In this document: piece by piece, positions 19,186-27,924 of the stretch
How the letters are laid out: each line of letters opens with the position of its first letter
How positions within the stretch are numbered: position 1 is the stretch's first letter
Assembly: GCA_963741405.1 (NCBI GenBank)
Contig: CAVUHX010000014.1
Location: 62,001-126,000 of the forward strand
DNA from: Roseiarcus sp963741405
Lineage (GTDB): Bacteria; Pseudomonadota; Alphaproteobacteria; Rhizobiales; Beijerinckiaceae
Length of the DNA stretch: 64,000 nucleotides
Direction: 5' to 3'
Notes under the pieces: generated by a model
What the model was told of the DNA's origin: nothing
The model's input: only the letters and a program-made list of their open reading frames with translations
Database searches by the model: none
Translations under genes and position numbers: made by a program

Positions 19186-20556
19186 TCAGCACTCGACGAA
19201 GTTCACCGCGAGCCCGCCGAGGCTCGTCTCCTTGTATTTCGACTGCATGTCGGCGCCCGTCTGGCGCATGGTTTTGATGACGCTGTCGAGCGAGACCCGG
19301 TGCCGTCCGTCGCCGTGCAGCGCGAGCGAGGCCGCGGCGATCGCCTTGACCGCGCCGAAGGCGTTGCGCTCGATGCAGGGGATCTGGACGAGGCCGCCCA
19401 CCGGGTCGCAGGTCATGCCGAGGTGGTGCTCCATGGCGATCTCGGCGGCGTTCTCGATCTGGCCGTTCGAGCCGCCGAGCGCGGCGCAGAGGCCCGCCGC
19501 GGCCATGGACGAGGCGACGCCGACCTCCCCCTGGCAGCCGACTTCGGCCCCCGAGATCGAGGCGTTGAGCTTGAACAGGCCGCCGATCGCGGTCGCGGTC
19601 AGGAGGAAATCGGAGAGCCCCGCCGGCGTCGCTCCCTCGCAATGGTCGCGGTAGTAGCGCAGGACCGCCGGAATGACGCCGGCGGCGCCGTTGGTCGGCG
19701 CGGTGACGACGCGCCCGCCGGCGGCGTTTTCCTCGTTGACCGCGATGGCGTAAACGCTGACGAAATCCATGATCTCGTGGGCCGGGCGGGCGTTGCGCCG
19801 CGCGGCCTCCGTCACCCGGTCGAAGATCGCCCGCGCCCGGCGCTCGACGGCGAGACCGCCCGGCAGCGGGCCCGAACGGGCGAGGCCGCGATCCATGCAG
19901 GCGAACATCGCGGCGAGCACACGCTCGACATGGTCCTCCGCCTCGCCTGCGGGGCGCAGCGCCGCTTCGTTGGCGCGCATGAGATCGGCGATCGAAAGCC
20001 CGCTTTCCCGGCCGCGCGCGAGGAGTTCGGCGCCCGAGCGGAACGGGTGTGGCGCGCGGCCTTCCGCCTCGACGTCGCCCTCCTCCACGCCGTCCCGCAC
20101 GATGAAGCCGCCGCCGACCGAGAGCCAGGTTTCGTCGGCGAGCGCCGCTCCGGCCGCGTCCCGCGCGACAAGGCGCAGCGTATTCGGGTGGCGCGGCGCG
20201 GGCGTGACGACGTCGAAGGAAATCGCGCTCGCCGGGTCGAAGGCGATGGCGTGGCGGCCTGCGAGCGACAGGCGTTTCGTCCGGCGCGTGTCGTCGACCA
20301 GCGCTTCGGCCGCGTCCGGGTCGACCGCCTCGGGAGAGAGGCCGCCGAGCCCCAGGATGACCGCCTTGTCGGTCGCGTGGCCCTTGCCGGTGAAGGCGAG
20401 CGAGCCGAGGAGCGTGACCTCGACCGAGGCGACGCGCGGGAGTTCGCCCCTGGAGGCGAGGCCCGCGGCGAAGGCGGCGGCGGCCTTCATCGGCCCGACC
20501 GTGTGCGACGAGGACGGGCCGAGGCCGATCTTAAAGAGATCGAAGACGCTGATCAT
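19186..20556 (-). CDS. sdaA: L-serine dehydratase (L-serine ammonia-lyase), iron-sulfur type
   Basis: Deaminates L-serine to pyruvate. 456 residues, single-chain type: the beta domain starts with SVFDLFKIGLGPSSSHTVGP (residues 2-21), and the alpha domain carries Fe-S ligand cysteines in GAEVGCQGEVGVASSMAAAG, MTCDPVGGLVQIPCIERN and the C-terminal NFVEC. TAPTNGAAGVIPAVLRYY binds substrate. Nfu-type Fe-S carrier follows divergently 158 bases away, a plausible functional link but not evidence of co-regulation. Confidence 0.96.
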   Translation of the reverse strand: MISVFDLFKIGLGPSSSHTVGPMKAAAAFAAGLASRGELPRVASVEVTLLGSLAFTGKGHATDKAVILGLGGLSPEAVDPDAAEALVDDTRRTKRLSLAGRHAIAFDPASAISFDVVTPAPRHPNTLRLVARDAAGAALADETWLSVGGGFIVRDGVEEGDVEAEGRAPHPFRSGAELLARGRESGLSIADLMRANEAALRPAGEAEDHVERVLAAMFACMDRGLARSGPLPGGLAVERRARAIFDRVTEAARRNARPAHEIMDFVSVYAIAVNEENAAGGRVVTAPTNGAAGVIPAVLRYYRDHCEGATPAGLSDFLLTATAIGGLFKLNASISGAEVGCQGEVGVASSMAAAGLCAALGGSNGQIENAAEIAMEHHLGMTCDPVGGLVQIPCIERNAFGAVKAIAAASLALHGDGRHRVSLDSVIKTMRQTGADMQSKYKETSLGGLAVNFVEC

Positions 20557-20714
20557 CGCTTCGCCCGATCGGGGTCAAGGGAGATGGATGTTAGCGCCGC
20601 AGCGGGACGGCGAAACCTCTATTTCGCGCGGAAGCTCGGCCAAAATCGGATGGAGGGCCGCCTTGCCTCGCGGCCCTGCCGCGCCTATCTCTAGGCGCCA
20701 AGGAGCAACGCCCC

Positions 20715-21278
20715 ATGTTCATCCAGACCGAAGCGACCCCCAATCCCGCGACGCTGAAGTTCCTGCCCGGCCGCGCGGTCATGGAGGAGGGGACGTTCGA
20801 AGCGCGCGATCCCGCCACGGCGGAGCGCTCGCCGCTCGCCAGGGCGTTGATGGAATTGCCCGGCGTGACCGGCGTGTTCTTCGCCAACGACTTCATTTCG
20901 GTGACCAAGGGCGAGGGCGAATGGCAGCACCTGCGCCCCGCGGTGCTCGGCGTGGTGACCGAATTCTTCCTCTCCGGCGCGCCGCTGATCGAGACGGGCG
21001 GCGCGGATGTCGCGACGGCCGGCGAGTTCTTCGACGCCAAGGACGGCGAGACGGTCGAGGCGATCAAGGAGCTGATCGAGACGCGCGTGCGCCCCGCGGT
21101 GGCGGGCGACGGCGGCGACATCATCTTCAAGGGTTTTCGCGACGGGATCGTCTATCTCAAGATGAAGGGCGCCTGCTCCGGCTGCCCCTCGTCGACCGCG
21201 ACGCTGAGGCACGGAATCGAGAACCTGCTCAAGCACTTCCTGCCGGAGGTGCAGACTGTGGAGCCGTGGATGGAGTGA
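20715..21278 (+). CDS. Nfu-type iron-sulfur cluster carrier (NifU family)
   Basis: 187 residues. N-terminal Nfu domain (MFIQTEATPNPATLKFLPG, GVTGVFFANDFISVTK) and C-terminal NifU-like scaffold domain with VRPAVAGDGGDIIFKGFRDG and the cluster-binding CxxC in MKGACSGCPSSTATL. This matches the eukaryotic NFU1/alphaproteobacterial architecture, delivering 4Fe-4S clusters to client enzymes. ATG 20715 follows AAGGAG (20699-20704). Confidence 0.94.
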   Translation: MFIQTEATPNPATLKFLPGRAVMEEGTFEARDPATAERSPLARALMELPGVTGVFFANDFISVTKGEGEWQHLRPAVLGVVTEFFLSGAPLIETGGADVATAGEFFDAKDGETVEAIKELIETRVRPAVAGDGGDIIFKGFRDGIVYLKMKGACSGCPSSTATLRHGIENLLKHFLPEVQTVEPWME

Positions 21279-21408
21279 CGGCGCGTCGGCGGTATTAAAA
21301 CTTCCGCTTGTCCGGAGGAATGTCTAACTGTGCTTCCGATTCCCGGAGAAATTCCACGGTTGTGATGGTGGTATTTGGCGGCGCTTCCTGTCCATCAGGG
21401 AGGCTAAG

Positions 21409-21801
21409 TCAGTTTGAATCCTGTCGTCCCCGATAAGCAGGCGTGAAGTCCTGCGGCGGCGTTGTCACGGCCAAATAGACGAACGGTTCGTGTCCCGTAT
21501 TGTGGACGCCGTGGATCGAGCCCGCGGGCGTGCGCACAACGTCTCCAGCCTGCACCACGTCTGTCTGATCGTGATCCATCAACAACGTCGCGCAGCCCTG
21601 CTCCACCATCCAGATTTGTTCGCTGTTGGGATGGGAGTGTCTTGCCGAAACAGAACCCGGCTCCATCGTAACCCGCGTGATCGTGACCAGAGCCTCAGGC
21701 GCATTCCTGGGCCACACGATCTGCACGGATCGGACGCCGGGGTTTTCCAGCGTCGCAAAGTCCACAGTCGAGAGACGTTGGATGCTCATATCCATCTCCA
21801 T
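21409..21801 (-). CDS. Cupin-domain protein
   Basis: 130 residues, a single small beta-barrel. Cupin motif 1 is MEPGSVSARHSHPNSEQIW (two His, one Glu metal ligands) and motif 2 is GDVVRTPAGSIHGVHNTG (third His). Probably binds a divalent metal; may be an enzyme or sensor. Three possible starts (codons 1, 3, 5) lie together; MSIQRLSTVDF with GGAG upstream is as likely as the longest. No functional neighbour. Confidence 0.85.
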   Translation of the reverse strand: MEMDMSIQRLSTVDFATLENPGVRSVQIVWPRNAPEALVTITRVTMEPGSVSARHSHPNSEQIWMVEQGCATLLMDHDQTDVVQAGDVVRTPAGSIHGVHNTGHEPFVYLAVTTPPQDFTPAYRGRQDSN

Positions 21802-22082
21802 CGCTCTTGCGCAATTTATCGCATTGCGATCGATGAATCAAAAAGTGTCTGCGTCCTATAATCCGGGCGTTTCCGGTTGCTTCACATCTCTTGATTTCCG
21901 TACCGCAGGCCCGGTCGCGTTATCCCGGCGAGAATCCGCCGATATCGGGTGAATTCGAGATCGTCGGGCCGCGCGGCGATAGAGGCAAGGAGCGGACCTC
22001 GATCCAGGGTCGGCCGGTCTCGCCGACTCCGAAACGAGGGATATGGGGCGCCGGCAAAAAGCGCCACGTGGACCGCAGAAGC

Positions 22083-22526
22083 TTATTGTGCGCCGAGATC
22101 GAGTCCCCGTGTAGCCAGCGCAACGACGCGCGGAATGGGTCTCGCGCCCTGTTCGTAATAGGCCACCATGCGACGGCTCACGCCGAGCGCATGCGCCGCC
22201 GCGTCGAGTGTATAGGCCTTGCGCTTGCGCCAGCGCCTAAAGGCATCCGGCGACATGGTGACTCCCGTCTGCTCCTGCGCGAGCCGCTGCAACGTATCCG
22301 CGGCCATGTCGATCTCGTCAGACCAGACGACATCGGTTCCATATTCCCCAACACGCACTTGCCGAAACAAATTCGACGACCGCAATGGCTTATAGACGCG
22401 GAATGTCTCGATCAAACTGGATACGTCAACGCGGCTTTCGCCGCCCTTGTCCCAATGAATTCTTAGGGTCAGGGGCTTCCTGTCCGCCTCCACGGCGACG
22501 ATGCGCGGCAAAACTTTCTTCGGCAT
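22083..22526 (-). CDS. DUF2442-type domain fused to an Xre helix-turn-helix
   Basis: 147 residues from ATG 22524-22526. The N-terminal ~75 residues (VLPRIVAVEADRKPLTLRIH, GESRVDVSSLIETF, FRQVRVGEYGTDVVW) are a DUF2442-like fold. The C-terminal part (TGVTMSPDAFRRWRKRKAY, AHALGVSRRMVAYYEQG) is an Xre-type DNA-binding domain. The start follows the stop of a DUF4160 gene by two bases, the order seen in DUF4160/DUF2442 gene pairs suspected of being toxin-antitoxin modules. The DNA-binding half suggests autoregulation (inference). Confidence 0.82.
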   Translation of the reverse strand: MPKKVLPRIVAVEADRKPLTLRIHWDKGGESRVDVSSLIETFRVYKPLRSSNLFRQVRVGEYGTDVVWSDEIDMAADTLQRLAQEQTGVTMSPDAFRRWRKRKAYTLDAAAHALGVSRRMVAYYEQGARPIPRVVALATRGLDLGAQ

Positions 22527-22528
22527 GG

Positions 22529-22752
22529 TCAATCCCGTTCAGCCCATCTAAGGGCCAGCATTTCCTGATGCGTTTGCGCCCACGCCAGAGCCTCAGCGAT
22601 CTCGGTCGGGCGGGCCTCTCCTGCAATCACCCTCAAGTCGGAATCCGCACCAGCACCTGAAAATCAGGCGAGACGATGTGGAAGTGCGGCGGGCGGTGAT
22701 CGTCGGCGTACATGCGCACGCTGACCGCGCCAAAGCGTCGCAATGTCGGCAT
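22529..22752 (-). pseudogene. DUF4160 family protein, single frameshift
   Basis: ATG 22750-22752 starts PTLRRFGAVSVRMYADDHRP followed by PHFHIVSPDFQVLVRIPT, the conserved DUF4160 DH.PPHFH signature, then meets a stop. The adjacent frame continues RVIAGEARPTEIAEALAWAQ and ends ALRWAERD, the expected C-terminus. Adding one T to a TT run near 22640 (PTLRV) joins the parts; total length is 224 bases, in agreement. The stop is two bases before the DUF2442-HTH start, so the two are translationally coupled. As read, the product is truncated at 37 residues. Confidence 0.7.
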
Positions 22753-22905
22753 ACAAACCCATCACTTCTCATAGTGCAATAGTTGCACTTTTGGCAGATT
22801 GTCAATGGTTTTTAGCACGCCCCTTCACGGGCAGTCCCTGCCTCAGGGGCCTCAAGCGTTTGGTTCGGCGGGAAGGCCGCCTGGGGCCGCCGTTCCGAGT
22901 CGGGC

Positions 22906-23847
22906 CTACCTCGCCCGTTTCTCCCCGCCCGCCGCCGTGATCACCGCGACGATGATGAAGCCGGTCGCCAGCAGGCGAATCCCCGCGCTGACCCCGAACG
23001 TGTTCAGCATGGTCAGGAGCAGCACCAGGAACAGCGCCCCGCCCCAGACGCCGGGAAGGTTCGCCTTGCCGCCGGAGACCGACGTGCCGCCGATGACGAC
23101 GACGGCGATCGAGGCGAGCAGATATTCGTTGCCGATATCAACATTGGCCCCCCGGAAGTACCCGGCGAGCAGCGCGCCGGCGAGGCCGCCCAGCGCCCCG
23201 CAGAGCGCGTAGGTGGCGAAGCGCACCGGCTCGACCTTGATCCCGGCCAGCCGCGCGGCGCGGATGTTCTGCCCGATCGCCAGCACCGAGCGGCCCCAGA
23301 CGGTGCGGTGGAGCGCAACATGCGCGCCGATGGTGAACAGCGCCGTCAGGATCGCGAGCAGAGGGACGCCGAGCACCTGAATATTGGTGAAGTCGGCGAA
23401 GCCCGGCGGCGGCTTGATCTGCAGGCCGCGGCCGTAGGAGATGTCGATCGACTGGATGATGAAGCTGGCCGACAGGGTCGCGATGATCGGCGGGATGCGC
23501 AAGAGCCGAATCAGGAGATAATTGGTCACGCCGACCGCGACCCCGCAGGCCAGCGCCGCGGCGAGTCCGACGGCGACGAGGGAGTCGTCGCCGCCCATGG
23601 TCTTCATCGCGACCGCGCTCGCCAGCCCGATATTGGCCGGCAGCGACAGGTCGACATTGCCGGGCCCGAGCGTGATGACGAACATCTGCCCGACGCCGAC
23701 GATCACGGTGAACACCGCAAGCGACAGGGCGGCGGTCAGCATGCCGCCCGCGCCATGGCCGCCGGTGAAGGCGATCGCAGCGAGCCAGACGACGATCGCG
23801 CCGAGGAACGACCAGATCCAGGGCCTTGCGGCGAGCGCCTGCGTCAT
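22906..23847 (-). CDS. CUT2-type sugar ABC transporter permease (second)
   Basis: 313 residues, RbsC/XylH-like inner-membrane permease with about eight to ten hydrophobic segments. Family motifs include GPGNVDLSLPANIGLASAVA, the cytoplasmic-loop AARLAGIKVEPVRFATYALC and YLLASIAVVVIGGTSVSGGK. ATG 23845-23847 overlaps the stop of the upstream permease (ATGA), showing translational coupling. Last gene of a binding protein-ATPase-permease-permease operon. Confidence 0.92.
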   Translation of the reverse strand: MTQALAARPWIWSFLGAIVVWLAAIAFTGGHGAGGMLTAALSLAVFTVIVGVGQMFVITLGPGNVDLSLPANIGLASAVAMKTMGGDDSLVAVGLAAALACGVAVGVTNYLLIRLLRIPPIIATLSASFIIQSIDISYGRGLQIKPPPGFADFTNIQVLGVPLLAILTALFTIGAHVALHRTVWGRSVLAIGQNIRAARLAGIKVEPVRFATYALCGALGGLAGALLAGYFRGANVDIGNEYLLASIAVVVIGGTSVSGGKANLPGVWGGALFLVLLLTMLNTFGVSAGIRLLATGFIIVAVITAAGGEKRAR

Positions 23848-24812
23848 CGCGCGGCCCCGCGGCTGATGAGAACCCGCGCCGCCAGAACAATGATCAGGAT
23901 CGCGCCGTTGGCGGCGACCTGCCAGTCCGGCGGAATCCGCATGAAGGTGAGCAAGGGCGAGGCCGCCATCGCCATGGTCAGCGCGCCGAGCACCGCCCCG
24001 ATCGGCGAGACTTTTCCGCCGACGAACTCCCCGCCGCCGAGGATGACGCCGGCGATCGACAGGAGCGTGTAGCCATTGCCGATATTGGCGTCGGCCGAGG
24101 TCGTGATGCCGACCAGCGCCATTCCCGACAGCACCCCGAACAGGCCGGCGAGCGCAAACAGCGCGGTCTTGGCCCTGAGCAGCGACCAGCCCGCCCGTTC
24201 GATGGCGACCGCGTTGCCGCCTGCCCCGCGCAGGATTGCGCCGTAGGACGTCCGCATGAGGCCGAACCAGGCGACCCCGGCGATGAGGATTGCGGCGACG
24301 ATCGGGAACGGAACGAAGGGCGGCTTGACGCCCATGATCGCCATGAGCCACGCGGGCGCCTTCCCGCCGGGCTTCGGCATGAGGAGGATCGCCAGCCCCT
24401 GCCAGACGAAGCTCATGCCGAGCGTCACCACGATCGAGGGCAGATTGCGTAAGTAGATCAGTGCTCCGAGCGCGGCGTAGAACGCAATGCAGCCAAGGAG
24501 CACGAGCGCGCCGAGCGCCGGCTCATCCCGAAGCCAGGTCGCCGAGACGCAGCAGACGAAGCCGACGAAGGTGCCGATCGACAGGTCGAGGTCGTTGCCG
24601 GCGATGATGAACATCTGCGCCACCGTGGCGAGCGCGATCGGGATCGCCAGGTTCAGCATCAGCGTGAAGCCGAAGTAGCTGATCGCGCGCGGGTTCAGCC
24701 AGGCGATCGCCGCCACGACGAGGGCGAGCGACAGGGCCGGCAGCGCCGCGCGAAGCCTGCGCCGCAGGTCCGCCCCTCCCCCAAGACCGGCCGCCGGGGC
24801 TGCAATGCTCAT
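23844..24812 (-). CDS. CUT2-type sugar ABC transporter permease (first)
   Basis: 322 residues, RbsC-like. GNDLDLSIGTFVGFVCCVSA, GAGGNAVAIERAGWSLLRAK and GNGYTLLSIAGVILGGGEFV are the conserved permease segments; about ten hydrophobic helices. It follows the ATPase gene by one base and overlaps the next permease by four. Together the two permeases form the heteromeric membrane channel of the sugar importer. Confidence 0.92.
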   Translation of the reverse strand: MSIAAPAAGLGGGADLRRRLRAALPALSLALVVAAIAWLNPRAISYFGFTLMLNLAIPIALATVAQMFIIAGNDLDLSIGTFVGFVCCVSATWLRDEPALGALVLLGCIAFYAALGALIYLRNLPSIVVTLGMSFVWQGLAILLMPKPGGKAPAWLMAIMGVKPPFVPFPIVAAILIAGVAWFGLMRTSYGAILRGAGGNAVAIERAGWSLLRAKTALFALAGLFGVLSGMALVGITTSADANIGNGYTLLSIAGVILGGGEFVGGKVSPIGAVLGALTMAMAASPLLTFMRIPPDWQVAANGAILIIVLAARVLISRGAAR

Positions 24813-24813
24813 G

Positions 24814-26280
24814 TCAGGCCGCGCCGGCGAACGAGGAATGGATGATGCGCTCTTCGGTCAGCTCGTCGCGCGTGAGCTCAGCGACCACGGCGCCGTTGCG
24901 GAAGATATAGATGCGGTCGCAGTTCTTCAGCTCCTCCGTCTCGGTCGTGTACCAGAGGAATGTCCGCCCCGACGCGGCCTCGGCGCGGATGAGATCGTAG
25001 ACCTCGATCTTCGTGCCGTAGTCGACGCCGCGCATCGGGTCGTCCATCAGCACGAGGCGCGCGTCGGAGGCGAGCGCGCGGGCGAACAGCGCCTTCTGCT
25101 GATTGCCGCCCGAGAGCGACAGGATATTGTGCCCGACATCGGGGGTGCGGATCCGGATCCGCTGGCGCCAGGCATTGGCGAGCTCTTCCTCGAGGCGCGG
25201 CGACACGAGGAAACCGGCGCGCAGGCGCTTCAGCGAGCGCACGCCGATGTTCTCAGCGATCGACCATTGCGGGAACACGCCGTCCGAAACCCGGTCGCCG
25301 GCGACGAGCGCGACCGGCCCCTCGACCATTTGACCCCGTCGCGAGCGCGAGGCGGCGTCGAACGCCGCAAGCAGCAACTCGGTCTGGCCATGGCCGGCGA
25401 GCCCGGCGAGGCCGACGATCTCGCCTTCGTGCGCCACCAGCTCGCGCCCGTCGTGCTGCCGCTCGGGACGAATGCGCAGGCGCATCGGCCGCGCGCCGTC
25501 TCCGGCCCGTCGAGCGGCCGAAAGCGGGGCCTCGCCCTCGACGCCGCCCATCGCGGCGACCAGCTTCGCCCTGCTGAGATTGTGCGAATGGTCCTCTGCC
25601 ACGACCTTGCCGTCGCGCATGACGAGGATGCGGTCGCAAGTGGCCAGCACCTCGCCGAGGATGTGCGAGATCAGCACGCAGCTCAGACCCTCGGCGACCG
25701 AGCGTCGAACGTAAGCGAGCAGTTGCCCGGCGGTGTGGGCGTCGAGCGAGGAGGTCGGCTCGTCGAGGACGACGAGACGGGCGGCTGCGTCCGACACGGT
25801 GAACGCCCGCGCGATCTCGACCATCTGTCGCCGGCCGATCGACAGGTCCTGCACCAGATCGGGCGCGCTCACGCCATGGCCGGGGAAGATCTCGTCGAGC
25901 CTGTCGAGGATGAGCCGTCCCGCCCGCCGTCGCCAGCCGAAACCGCGGACGGACGGATGGTAGACGCGCGCGTTCTCCGCCACCGTCAGGTTCGGGCAAA
26001 GCGACAGCTCCTGAAAGACCGAGCGCAATCCGAGCGCTTTGGCGCGCGCCGCCGACCACCCGCGCTGGTCCTCGCCGGCAAAGACGAGCCGCCCGCGATC
26101 GGGCGTCACGCCGCCGTTCAGGACATGCATCAGCGTCGACTTGCCTGCGCCGTTGTGGCCGACAATCCCGACGCACTCGCCCTGAGACAAGGACAGATCG
26201 ACGCCGTCCAGAGCCCGGACGGCGCCGTAGGATTTTTCGACGCCCTTGAAGTCAACGAGAAGTGTGCCGCCGCCCGCCAT
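24814..26280 (-). CDS. CUT2-type sugar ABC transporter ATPase (double NBD)
   Basis: 488 residues with two nucleotide-binding domains, as in RbsA/MglA. Domain 1: Walker A GHNGAGKSTLMHVLNG, signature LSIGRRQMVEIARAF, Walker B ARLVVLDEPTSSLD. Domain 2: degenerate Walker A-like GLAGHGQTELLLAAF, signature LSLSGGNQQKALFARALASD, Walker B ARLVLMDDPMRGVD. The degenerate second P-loop is normal for this family. Powers import by the two adjacent permeases. Confidence 0.93.
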   Translation of the reverse strand: MAGGGTLLVDFKGVEKSYGAVRALDGVDLSLSQGECVGIVGHNGAGKSTLMHVLNGGVTPDRGRLVFAGEDQRGWSAARAKALGLRSVFQELSLCPNLTVAENARVYHPSVRGFGWRRRAGRLILDRLDEIFPGHGVSAPDLVQDLSIGRRQMVEIARAFTVSDAAARLVVLDEPTSSLDAHTAGQLLAYVRRSVAEGLSCVLISHILGEVLATCDRILVMRDGKVVAEDHSHNLSRAKLVAAMGGVEGEAPLSAARRAGDGARPMRLRIRPERQHDGRELVAHEGEIVGLAGLAGHGQTELLLAAFDAASRSRRGQMVEGPVALVAGDRVSDGVFPQWSIAENIGVRSLKRLRAGFLVSPRLEEELANAWRQRIRIRTPDVGHNILSLSGGNQQKALFARALASDARLVLMDDPMRGVDYGTKIEVYDLIRAEAASGRTFLWYTTETEELKNCDRIYIFRNGAVVAELTRDELTEERIIHSSFAGAA

Positions 26281-26329
26281 GGCTTGTCTGTCCCTGAGCG
26301 CGCGACGCTTTTCGTCTCGCCTGACGAGC

Positions 26330-27349
26330 CTACTTCATGTTCGCCTTGATGGCGGCGATCGCGTCGGCCTGCGAATATTCGTGGCTCGCGACGCCCCCCT
26401 TCGGGATTTTCGGCAGCTCGGCTTCGAAGTCGTCCTGGTTGAAGGCGAGATACGGCACGAGCAGATCATGCGGGATCTTGGTGTTGCCGTCGAGCACCTG
26501 CTGCGCCACCCAGAAGGCGAGAGTCGAGACGCCCGGCGCGATCGAGGCCGACCAGGTTACATACCCGTCCTTCTCCTTCTGCTCCTTCCACCACTGAAGT
26601 TCATCCTGGCGGTTGCCCTCGATGATGGTCGGGCGCGGCTTGCCGGCGGCGGCGAAGGCCTGCGCGGCGCCGTAGCCGTCGCCGCCCTGGTCGACGACGC
26701 CGACGATCGGCGGCAGGGAGGGCAGCACGGTCGCGACCGCCTTCTGTGCGGTCGTCTGGTCCCAGTCGCCGGTGACCGACGAGACGATCTTGAATTCCGG
26801 ATGCGCCTTCACCCCTTCGACGATTCCGGCGTGGATAGCTTCGTCGATCGAGGTGCCGGCGAGGCCGCGGATTTCGAGCAGGTTGCCGCCCTTCGGCTGG
26901 AACTTCGCCATGTGCTCGACTTCCTCCTTGCCCATGTCCTTGAAGTCGACGACGACCCGATAGGCGCAGGGCTCGGTGACGATGCCGTCGAAGGACACGA
27001 CGACGATTCCGGCTTCGCAGGCCTGCTTGATCGCGCCGTTGAGCGCGTCGGGCGAGCTCGCGTTGATGACGATGGCGTTGTACCCCTGCAGGATCAGGTT
27101 CTGGATCTGGGCCGCCTGGGTCGGCACCTCCTTGTCGGCGGTGGTGAAGACGTCCGCCGCCGCGACGACGCCATCCTTGACCGCCTTCTGGGTGACGATG
27201 TCGTAGCTCTTCAGCATCGCCTGACGCCAGGAATTGCCGGCGTAGTTGTTGGAAAAGGCGATTTTCATCTTGCTCGTGTCCGCCTGGGCGGACGAAGCCA
27301 CCAGCGCGCCGGCGGCGCACAGGGCAAGCACGGAGACAGTGCGGTTCAT
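26330..27349 (-). CDS. Periplasmic substrate-binding protein of CUT2 sugar ABC transporter
   Basis: 339 residues with a signal peptide (VSVLALCAAGALVASSAQA). Type I periplasmic fold: MKIAFSNNYAGNSWRQAML, QGYNAIVINASSPDALNGAI, GIVVVSFDGIVTEP, LLEIRGLAGTSIDEAIHAGI, VGVVDQGGDGYGAAQAF. The aromatic and Asp/Asn residues fit a sugar or sugar alcohol, but the ligand cannot be assigned. First gene of the operon; ATPase follows 49 bases later. No regulator gene is adjacent. Confidence 0.92.
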   Translation of the reverse strand: MNRTVSVLALCAAGALVASSAQADTSKMKIAFSNNYAGNSWRQAMLKSYDIVTQKAVKDGVVAAADVFTTADKEVPTQAAQIQNLILQGYNAIVINASSPDALNGAIKQACEAGIVVVSFDGIVTEPCAYRVVVDFKDMGKEEVEHMAKFQPKGGNLLEIRGLAGTSIDEAIHAGIVEGVKAHPEFKIVSSVTGDWDQTTAQKAVATVLPSLPPIVGVVDQGGDGYGAAQAFAAAGKPRPTIIEGNRQDELQWWKEQKEKDGYVTWSASIAPGVSTLAFWVAQQVLDGNTKIPHDLLVPYLAFNQDDFEAELPKIPKGGVASHEYSQADAIAAIKANMK

Positions 27350-27924
27350 CGATTTCCTCCCGATTCCCTCGCGCGCGACGGCTCCCGCGGGGCAGACCGC
27401 TTTTGTTGATTGGCGTTCTCGGCCGCGGGGCGAGGGCGTCCGCGGCGCTGACAGGCCAGAGCTAACATGTCAGAAAAATTCGAGTCAATCGGGCTGGCGC
27501 GGAGCAGGAAGGAGCGATCCCGAAGCCTCTCGCCCACGCTCACCGGAAAAGCTTCGGCATCAAGGTCAGGCGATCGGCCTGAGCCAGTAATCCGGTTGAA
27601 GTAAACGACGGACAACGTGGCGGAAGAAAAATTACCGCGCATTCCCAAAACCTTATTGCGTTTGTTAAGAAAGTGTGACAGCGTGTGAATGCGGCGGAAA
27701 GTAGTCGCTTTCTTGTTCCTCAATCGTCAATGATGGTGAGGAGACGGCGAGCGGATCTGTCTGAAAGACAGAAACGGTCCCGAGACAGGATCCGGTCGCG
27801 TGCTTGCGAGTCACCTTGCGGCGACGCCGCAAGGAATTTCTTTTCAGTCAAGTTTGAAATGCTCCCATGCGTACGGCTGAGGGCATGTTAACAACATTGG
27901 CGTATTGTATCTGCGGAGGCGACG
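27350..27924. other. 575-base divergent intergenic region
   Basis: Separates the ABC-transporter operon (minus) from the S53 peptidase (plus), so it should carry both promoters. GC is lower than in the flanking genes and a small hairpin CTGTCTGAAAGACAG lies at 27757-27771. No open frame resembles a protein family. Confidence 0.4.
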
